Translations under genes and position numbers: made by a program | Assembly (NCBI GenBank): GCA_003650975.1 | Contig: QMSU01000008.1 | Span: forward strand, 1-14,861 | Direction: 5' to 3' | Source: Thermoplasmata archaeon | GTDB taxonomy: Archaea > Thermoplasmatota > E2 > UBA202 > JdFR-43 | DNA length: 14,861 bases | In this document: positions 7,464-13,464 of the stretch, piece after piece | How positions within the stretch are numbered: the stretch's first letter is position 1 | Layout: every line of letters starts with the position of its first letter | The notes under the pieces: generated by a model | Database searches by the model: none | What the model saw: the letters and a program-made list of their open reading frames with translations, nothing else | What the model was told of the DNA's origin: nothing

Positions 7464-7660
7464 ACCTATAACGGCAAATCGTATAAAAACTTAGGAGGTT
7501 GTACACCTCATTTTTGTTTCCGCAATGAAATTTTCCCTTTTTTATTTTCACTATCTCTGCCTTTTCCAGCATCCTGAGAATTTCGTACACGGCATTTTCT
7601 TGTATGGCAATCCTGTTTCCCTCCCCTCTTTTTAATTATTTTTATAATGCGGCTATCCAA
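7435..7660 (-). pseudogene. Frameshifted winged-helix DNA-binding protein (remnant or sequence error)
   Basis: Two minus-strand frames together make one winged-helix domain. The first reads LDSRIIKIIKKRGG from a TTG at 7660, overlapping the stop of the upstream secreted-protein gene (an ATG at 7702 is open in the same frame but lies deep in that gene). The second, shifted by +1, reads NRIAIQENAVYEILRMLEKA and continues EIVKIKKGKFHCGNKNEVYN to a TGA at 7437-7435. The parts look like helix 1, then the recognition helix (AVYEILRMLEKAEIV) and wing (KIKKGKFHC). The switch falls in a purine run at about 7618-7630; removing one base of the CCCC at 7623-7626 would restore a single frame. The second frame alone has no ATG start, only ATT (7611) or GTG (7590). 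It overlaps the ppsA promoter and first codons. It may be a decayed gene, a sequencing indel, or a short GTG-started protein. Confidence 0.4.
7481..7490 (-). promoter_or_regulatory. TATA-like box of ppsA
   Basis: The reverse complement reads GTTTTTATAC, centred 23 nt before the ATG at 7463 and 26 nt before the one at 7460. This favours a leaderless message starting at one of the two ATGs. The box lies inside the winged-helix reading frame described separately. Confidence 0.6.
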
Positions 7661-8933
7661 GAGAAATAATGGTTCTTTCTCCCCATGCCGCCTCATTCCC
7701 ACGCTGTGCGGTCATTTTTATACAGTGGATTCCGGGCACCAAATGAACGGATATCTCCACGTTTCCCGTTCCCTCATATGCCAGCTCCCCATCAATGTAC
7801 ACCCCTCCCTCCTCTGCATCCACAAGAACTCCTGTGATGGTGAGAGGCCCTATCACCAGGGCATGCTGTGAGGGAATCACCTTCCTCCCATAAATATAGA
7901 GGCCATATGCGGGCTCTTCGATATGTGCGGCAATTTCACTTATGGGGGGCATGTCATACCCTGCAAGCCATGCCACACTCCGCCTCAGCATCCACCAGTT
8001 ATAGCTTATGACACTCGCATTATCACTCACCCAGTTGTATATGAACCAGGTGAACGGGGCCAGTTTCGGCCGCACGGGGAATTCTTCCACATGCCCATCG
8101 AAGAAGGTGTTTCTTTCGGGGTGGGGGCCGAAGAGCACCACCCGCCCGTTGCCATAGGTGGTTGCAATTGCCGCGTACTGGCCCCTTATGTCGGTGGTGA
8201 TATTTCTTGCAGGCACGGCCGTTCCTCCCTCCCATTTCCAGTAGTGGAGCGGTGCCACGTCCATGGGTTCTTCGGCATATATGGCAAGGGGTGTCACAGG
8301 ACCGAGGCGTGCGTCTTCCTTCCCCGCATCATACATGCCAGGTCCTCCCCAGTATCTGATGCTCCTCAAATCGCCATAAAGACCTCCAAAGATGGGGTTG
8401 TCATTTTGGGGAATGGACACGTTGAGCGGGAGCCCTCCGTATCGCCAGTTTGACCGCCACAGATACTGCCACTCCTCGCCCTGCTCATCATTCACGTACA
8501 CGTTGGCTATTTTGAGGACTGAGCGGTTCAGCAGGGTATTGGGGCTGAGCGGTTCCTGAAATCCCATTGAGGCAAGGTTTGCCCCGCCGCAGATGCCAAG
8601 ATACCCGCCGCCGTTTTCAACAAAGGAGATAACCGCTGATCGCCACCGGGGATTGAGTGCATCCAGATAATGTCGTCCGCTTCCGGGGATGACCAGTATA
8701 TCATAGGAGGAGAGTTTTCCCTCCAGCACCTCCCTTTTGCTGATGATGTACGGTGTGATGGTGTATGTGGCACCCTCATGTGTCCAGGAATACCGGAGCG
8801 GCTCTTCAATCTCCTCCGCAAACCTGCGGACGGATGAAAAATAGATGGCCACCGATATGTCAACATTCTCTGTGGCCTGAATGGTCGGTGCAGTCAGTGC
8901 AATCACAAGTACGCACAGAAGCACCCTTTTCAT
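7653..8933 (-). CDS. Secreted protein with class-I glutamine-amidotransferase-like (BPL_N type) domain
   Basis: I chose the ATG at 8933 (426 residues) because it opens a clear signal peptide, MKRVLLCVLVIALTAPTIQA, with likely cleavage near residue 20. The longer open frame to 9071 would bury it. The body resembles the biotin-protein-ligase N-terminal/GATase-like fold: YDILVIPGSGRHYLDAL (77-93), GGGYLGICGGANLAS (108-122) with candidate nucleophile Cys115, and VVLFGPHPER (265-274) with candidate His271 and Glu273. All three positions of a Cys-His-Glu triad are thus present. Residues about 345-426 look like an Ig-like beta domain (GGVYIDGELAYEGTG, then LVPGIHCIKMTA), common in archaeal surface proteins. 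No membrane anchor is seen after the signal peptide. The reaction and substrate are unknown; an extracellular hydrolase or a binding protein are both possible. It is divergent from the beta-propeller gene. Confidence 0.82.
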   Translation of the reverse strand: MKRVLLCVLVIALTAPTIQATENVDISVAIYFSSVRRFAEEIEEPLRYSWTHEGATYTITPYIISKREVLEGKLSSYDILVIPGSGRHYLDALNPRWRSAVISFVENGGGYLGICGGANLASMGFQEPLSPNTLLNRSVLKIANVYVNDEQGEEWQYLWRSNWRYGGLPLNVSIPQNDNPIFGGLYGDLRSIRYWGGPGMYDAGKEDARLGPVTPLAIYAEEPMDVAPLHYWKWEGGTAVPARNITTDIRGQYAAIATTYGNGRVVLFGPHPERNTFFDGHVEEFPVRPKLAPFTWFIYNWVSDNASVISYNWWMLRRSVAWLAGYDMPPISEIAAHIEEPAYGLYIYGRKVIPSQHALVIGPLTITGVLVDAEEGGVYIDGELAYEGTGNVEISVHLVPGIHCIKMTAQRGNEAAWGERTIISLG

Positions 8934-9069
8934 GGTGATAAACCATTCTCTGTTAAAATCCTTACTGCATGACGGCGGGACTGATCTTGTGCGGATGTGA
9001 TGCTGTACCGGCATTCTCATAAAAACCATTATAAGGCTACGATTCATTATAATACTCGAGGCAGTCACC
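8934..9069. promoter_or_regulatory. Divergent promoter region between the secreted GATase-like and beta-propeller genes
   Basis: For the minus gene, GGATTTTAAC (reverse complement of 8952-8961) is centred about 24 nt before the ATG at 8933. For the plus gene, CATTATAATAC (9045-9055) is centred about 21 nt before the ATG at 9070; a second candidate, CATTATAAGG (9027-9036), lies further up. No Shine-Dalgarno sequence precedes either start. The middle of the gap holds no gene that I can support. Confidence 0.5.
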
Positions 9070-10308
9070 ATGGGGAATGGAAAGGGATATGAAATTGTGT
9101 GGGAACGGGATTACACCGAGAGTGGTGGCAACATGCGGGTTGCTCTTGATGCATCGGGCAACGTAGTTGTATGTGGAGTGCACACCGACGAGGACAAGGG
9201 CATCGTGGCAAAATATGATACTGACGGCAACCTGCTCTGGTCCGACCATTCACTGCCGGTGCTGTACTGCAGCAGCACCGTGTTCAAGAATCATGCCACG
9301 GCCATACCACACACCATCGCCGAGACACTTTTCAAAAATTACGGGTATTTTTTTGATGTGGCAGTGGATTCGCACAACAACATAATTGTGGCGGGCACCT
9401 TCACCGAGGGGGAAACAAAGAGCATCATCTATGTCAAAAAATATACTGCCGGCGGGACCACCGTCTGGGAAAGAACATACACTCCCTATATAGTCAATCT
9501 CGTATCGGGCATTGCGGTGGATGAAAACGACGACATCATCCTGGTGGGCTCTGGAGGGGCGGTGGTGCCTCCTTCTATGAAGGGGTTTGTCATGAAGCTC
9601 TCCCGCATTGGCGGTACGGTGCTGTGGAGAAAATCCCGCAGGAAGGGAATCGCGGTGTTCTACACCAGCGTGGCCACAGATTCCTCAAATGATATCTTTG
9701 CCACGGGCTTCACCAGCCCCGACGAGCACTCGTTCGACCTGATTCTCACCAAGTTTGGTGGAAGAAGGGGATGGCGCAGGCGGGAGTTGATACGGGGTTC
9801 CCGGAGGGCTGGCATGGATATCTCGCTGGATGGCAACGGCGATGTGGTGATTGCCGGGAAAGCGGAGCATGGTGAGGAGATGCACTACCTGCTGAAATGC
9901 CACTCCAATTTTGATGTGGTGTGGGAAAAATATGAGATACCAGGCTTTCTTTACGGTGTTGCCGCAATGCCAAACGGAGATATCGCGGTAACGGGATACA
10001 AGGCACCCCTCAATGAGTACTATGCAGCGATTCACAGCGGAAATTCAGGCGACACCATGCTGGAGATGCTGCTCGGAGAGCGTGTCAGCAATCGGCTGGA
10101 CGACTACATGCGGGGCGTGGCGGCGGATGGTGACAACAATATATTCATAACAGGTGCACGGACGGTGGGAAAAACCTTCAGGGTGCGCATTACCGGAACA
10201 CCCTCTCCGCCCGGGCCAGAACCCCCAGAACCACCTTCACATCCCCCGTCTCATCCACCGCATGAATCGATAATCCAGAAGATATTGAGATGGCTTTTCG
10301 GGAGATAG
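9070..10308 (+). CDS. Seven-repeat beta-propeller protein (SBBP/delta-60-like) with proline-rich linker and amphipathic tail
   Basis: The protein has 412 residues from the ATG at 9070. Seven copies of a strand-turn-strand unit of the form V-A-x-D-x-x-N-[DN]-I-x-V-x-G occur near residues 23-36, 95-109, 146-160, 199-213, 247-262, 296-309 and 348-362. Spacing is about 50 residues, except for a longer first interval of 72. Several are followed by K-[YF] and W-x-x strands. This is the pattern of SBBP or delta-60 repeats and predicts a seven-bladed propeller. Most such proteins are exported, but here there is no signal peptide. After the propeller comes a Pro-rich linker (378-397, with repeated PPSH) and the last 14 residues ESIIQKILRWLFGR, an amphipathic helix with basic residues. 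That tail may bind a membrane or partner. Function is unknown. It converges on the DRTGG gene with 21 bp between stops. Confidence 0.8.
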   Translation: MGNGKGYEIVWERDYTESGGNMRVALDASGNVVVCGVHTDEDKGIVAKYDTDGNLLWSDHSLPVLYCSSTVFKNHATAIPHTIAETLFKNYGYFFDVAVDSHNNIIVAGTFTEGETKSIIYVKKYTAGGTTVWERTYTPYIVNLVSGIAVDENDDIILVGSGGAVVPPSMKGFVMKLSRIGGTVLWRKSRRKGIAVFYTSVATDSSNDIFATGFTSPDEHSFDLILTKFGGRRGWRRRELIRGSRRAGMDISLDGNGDVVIAGKAEHGEEMHYLLKCHSNFDVVWEKYEIPGFLYGVAAMPNGDIAVTGYKAPLNEYYAAIHSGNSGDTMLEMLLGERVSNRLDDYMRGVAADGDNNIFITGARTVGKTFRVRITGTPSPPGPEPPEPPSHPPSHPPHESIIQKILRWLFGR

Positions 10309-10329
10309 AGAGAGTATCCATTGCAGGTG

Positions 10330-11367
10330 TTACATGTTCATGATCCATGAAGTATCCAGTGATTCAAAAGCTGTTTCCACTGCTCTCATCTTTTTTTCGT
10401 TCTTTTCGCTTATCCATGGTTTTATGTTTTCCAGTTTTTTTGCAGAGGTATAGGTGTCCCAGGGTGTGAGCAGCAGAGGAATCCCTTTCTCATCCGCCAT
10501 CTCCCGGATTCTTGCTGGAGGAATGATGTTGTTTGTCAGGACAATGCACGAGGTATCTTCTCTCAGAGCAGTGAGTACCATATCAGTTCTGTCCCCGCTG
10601 GTGAGTATGAGCTTTTTTTTCTTGTTGAAGAGAGGATTTTTAATGGCAGCGGAGACAGACATGGCACCAATGAATATGTTTTCAATTTCGTTGTGCAACC
10701 CCTTTTCTCCAGCAAGCACCTTTGCAGGTAGCTGATCGGCAACAAACTCTGCAGTGATGGTAGATAGTTCTTTTATCTCTGGCAGTATCCCGAGAACGTG
10801 TATGCCTTCTTTTTCCACTCTCTGAACATGTATCTCCTTCCACTCGTTCACATCCCTCACTTTGTTAATGATTGCACCCACTATTTTCACCCCTTTCATC
10901 TCTGCCAATTCCTTACATCTTACTATGTCATCAAAAATATCTTCTTCCTTTCCAGAGAATATCATCAGCATAGCGCTTTGAAGATAGTGCGCCACCGAAA
11001 AACTATCAAGATTTACAGAGGCGCCATAGTTCATGTCTTTGCTGCCTTCTATGAAAACCATATCTTTTCCTGTACTTATCTCCTCAAAAAGTTCACGCAC
11101 TTTTTTTGCTATCCCTTCTCTATCGAACATATACATGAGTTTGGAATGCTCGAAACCGATGCTCAATTTCTCTGGTGCCTCACTGATGCCGAGCGTTTTT
11201 GCCACCGCTACAGAATCATAGTCCCACAATCTCTTTTTATGGTAGTATATGCGATCACCAAATGGTTTCATATATCCTATCTTTCCGGATACCTTTCTCC
11301 CTATGCCAATAACTGCTGTTGTTTTTCCAGCCCCTTCCCGTGCAGAGGCCACCACAATTTTTTTCAT
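10330..11367 (-). CDS. BioD-like P-loop / DRTGG domain protein (phosphotransacetylase regulatory-domain-like)
   Basis: The protein has 345 residues. The N-terminal half is a BioD/AAA_26-type P-loop domain: SAREGAGKTT (8-17), IGYMKPFGDR (30-39), and FIEGSKDMNYG (105-115) in the switch position. The C-terminal half (about 210-320) is a DRTGG-like domain: VSAAIKNPLF (238-247), ILTSGDRTDMVLTAL (254-268), LTNNIIPPARIREMADEKG (277-295) and LLTPWDTYTSAKKLENI (299-315). This pair of domains forms the N-terminal regulatory part of many bacterial phosphotransacetylases, but the catalytic PTA domain is absent. The ATG overlaps the stop of the ADP-forming acyl-CoA synthetase gene (ATGA at 11367-11364), so the two are translated together and probably act together. 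A nucleotide-dependent sensor or regulator of acetyl-CoA flux is the most natural guess; binding of cyclic dinucleotide or other ligands is open. Confidence 0.85.
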   Translation of the reverse strand: MKKIVVASAREGAGKTTAVIGIGRKVSGKIGYMKPFGDRIYYHKKRLWDYDSVAVAKTLGISEAPEKLSIGFEHSKLMYMFDREGIAKKVRELFEEISTGKDMVFIEGSKDMNYGASVNLDSFSVAHYLQSAMLMIFSGKEEDIFDDIVRCKELAEMKGVKIVGAIINKVRDVNEWKEIHVQRVEKEGIHVLGILPEIKELSTITAEFVADQLPAKVLAGEKGLHNEIENIFIGAMSVSAAIKNPLFNKKKKLILTSGDRTDMVLTALREDTSCIVLTNNIIPPARIREMADEKGIPLLLTPWDTYTSAKKLENIKPWISEKNEKKMRAVETAFESLDTSWIMNM

Positions 11368-13460
11368 TTTATATCCCTCAATAAAATTCTCACATCCACC
11401 GCTTTCACTCCTTCTCCATACCCGTATACCATGAGGGGATTTATTTCCACATCTCTCAATTCTCTCACCCTTGATATTAATTTCCCCAATTTCACTATTG
11501 TTTCTGCTATCTTTTCCATATCCCTTCTTTTCTCGCCCCTCACTCCATGTAAAATGGATGATGATGCTGTCTCTTCAATCATCTGGCGTGCATCCTTCTG
11601 GGAGACAGGGGCTGCTCTGAAAGTTACATCCCCAAAGGCCTCCACATATATGCCACCGAGGCCAAACATCACCACAGGGCCAAAAGTGGGTTCCTGTGTG
11701 CCCCCCACGATGGTTTCCACACCCTTTGCAAGCATTTGTGATATTTCCACACCCCGTATCCGGGCATCCGGAAAATGGGCAGCTGCATTTTTTACTATTG
11801 CCTGATAGGCATTCATTACTTCCTCCGCATCTTCGAGGTCGAGGGCCACGCCTCCTGCCTCCGTTTTGTGGATAATATCCTCCGATACAATTTTCATTGC
11901 CACGGGATATCCTATCTCCTCTGCATACATGACGGCCTCATTCAGATTTCTTGCCACACGGTAGTTCGGGATTTCAATACCCACCAGCTTGAGCAATTCT
12001 TTGGCCTCATGGGGCAACAGCACATTTCTCTTCTCTTTTTTTGCATCCTGTATTATCTTTCTGATGGCTTTCTCATTTTCAAGAGAGTTATCTGGCTCTT
12101 CTCTCTCTGTTTGCATAAACCGGTAGCGTTTATACAGTGCACCCATTGATGCAACAGCATCATACACCTCATCAAAACTTTTTATGCCCTCTGCCTGCAG
12201 CTGTGCTGTTGCCTTGTCTATTTTTTCACCCCCGAACAGTGAAAATACAATCGGTTTTTTCTTCTTAAACATTTCACTGTATTCTTTCACCAGCGTGACA
12301 ATGTCCTGCTGGGTAAACACCGCAGTCTCGCAATAAAGCGCAATGACTGAATGCACGGCTTCACTATCAAGTGCTTTTTCAAGTGCTTTCTGGTAATCCT
12401 CCACTGTTGCCTGGCCCGTTAAATCCACAGGATTCCGATATGAGCCAAAATCGGGCACCACATCCTCAAAAATATCTTTCAGCATGTTCATATCGCTAAA
12501 AAGTTTCACTCCGTAACTTTCACATGCATCAGCACACATCACTCCTATGCCCCCGCCATTGGTAATCACCACTGTATTTTCTCCCGTGGGGAATATGCTC
12601 TCCGCTAAAAAACGGGATTTCTCAAACGCCTCACGTATGTTTTCCGCCCGGAGGATGCCCAGCTGTGTTGCAATTCCCTCAAACACATTATCCGAGCCGG
12701 CAAGAGAGCCCGTATGCGACGCAGCAGCGATGGCCCCTCGCTTTGACTTACCTGCTTTTATTGTCACAATGTGTTTTTTTGGGGAAACCCTTTTCAGTGA
12801 TTCAATGAATTTCTCACCGTTTTTGAACCCCTCCACATACATGAGAATGACTTGGGTGGTTTCATCATCTTTGAGGTAATCGAGTATCCATGCCTCATCA
12901 ATATCTGCTTTGTTACCCACGGATATTACCGATGAGATACCGATATTGTCGCTTGCACTTTTGCCAATCATTGCAATACCAAGTGCTCCTGATTGGGTCA
13001 CAATGGCTATTGTGCCGGGATGAATATTTTGGGGGCCGAAAGTTGCATTGAGCTGTGATTTTGACACATAGATGCCAAATACATTGGGCCCGAGTATCCG
13101 CATACCATGTTTTCTTGCCACAGCAACAATTTTTTCTTCTTCCTCTCTGTTACCCACCTCGGCAAAGCCCGAGGAAATGATGATGCAGTATTTTACCTTT
13201 TTTTCGGCACACGCACACACAGCTTCGTATACAGAGTCTGCAGGAATGGTGATAATTGCCACGTCCACCTCATCATTTATATCTTTTAAATCTGCATGAA
13301 TTGGAAGGTCAAGCAGTGTCCCGCCCTTCGGATTTACCGGATACACCTTTCCTTTATACCCGCCTTTCACAATGTTTTCAACAATTTTATAACCAATTTT
13401 GCCTGGGTTTTTCGATGCACCAATTACAGCAATGCTGTGTGGTTCGAACAGAGAGTTCAT
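11364..13460 (-). CDS. acd: ADP-forming acetyl/acyl-CoA synthetase, fused alpha-beta type
   Basis: I chose the ATG at 13460 (698 residues). The frame is open to 13646, but that would lie inside the upstream gene, and the family start MNSLFEPHSIAVIGASKNPG matches here. The enzyme converts acyl-CoA + ADP + phosphate to acid + CoA + ATP, the main archaeal route for ATP from acetyl-CoA and amino-acid-derived acyl-CoAs. The alpha part (1 to about 455) has the CoA-binding Rossmann loop GASKNPGKIG (14-23), the CoA-ligase domain with VTQSGALG (154-161), and SHTGSLAG (248-255) with phospho-His249. The beta part (about 465-698) is an ATP-grasp domain with GYPVAMKIVSEDIIHKTEAG (517-536), where His531 is the second phosphorylated histidine, and LGGIYVEAFGD (601-611) and DVEINPLMV (670-678). 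Both histidines are present, unlike regulatory Pat-type relatives, so it should be catalytic. It starts 4 bp after the CoA-transferase stop and overlaps the DRTGG gene by 4 bp. Confidence 0.95.
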   Translation of the reverse strand: MNSLFEPHSIAVIGASKNPGKIGYKIVENIVKGGYKGKVYPVNPKGGTLLDLPIHADLKDINDEVDVAIITIPADSVYEAVCACAEKKVKYCIIISSGFAEVGNREEEEKIVAVARKHGMRILGPNVFGIYVSKSQLNATFGPQNIHPGTIAIVTQSGALGIAMIGKSASDNIGISSVISVGNKADIDEAWILDYLKDDETTQVILMYVEGFKNGEKFIESLKRVSPKKHIVTIKAGKSKRGAIAAASHTGSLAGSDNVFEGIATQLGILRAENIREAFEKSRFLAESIFPTGENTVVITNGGGIGVMCADACESYGVKLFSDMNMLKDIFEDVVPDFGSYRNPVDLTGQATVEDYQKALEKALDSEAVHSVIALYCETAVFTQQDIVTLVKEYSEMFKKKKPIVFSLFGGEKIDKATAQLQAEGIKSFDEVYDAVASMGALYKRYRFMQTEREEPDNSLENEKAIRKIIQDAKKEKRNVLLPHEAKELLKLVGIEIPNYRVARNLNEAVMYAEEIGYPVAMKIVSEDIIHKTEAGGVALDLEDAEEVMNAYQAIVKNAAAHFPDARIRGVEISQMLAKGVETIVGGTQEPTFGPVVMFGLGGIYVEAFGDVTFRAAPVSQKDARQMIEETASSSILHGVRGEKRRDMEKIAETIVKLGKLISRVRELRDVEINPLMVYGYGEGVKAVDVRILLRDIK

Positions 13461-13464
13461 GCAA

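Noticed and set aside
8934..9071. Upstream extension of the secreted protein to 9071
   Set aside because: It would place the signal peptide 46 residues inside the protein and overlap the divergent beta-propeller start.
10798..11805. Plus-strand ORF of 335 codons
   Set aside because: It lies opposite the DRTGG and acd genes and crosses their junction. Composition is aromatic-rich with no motif.
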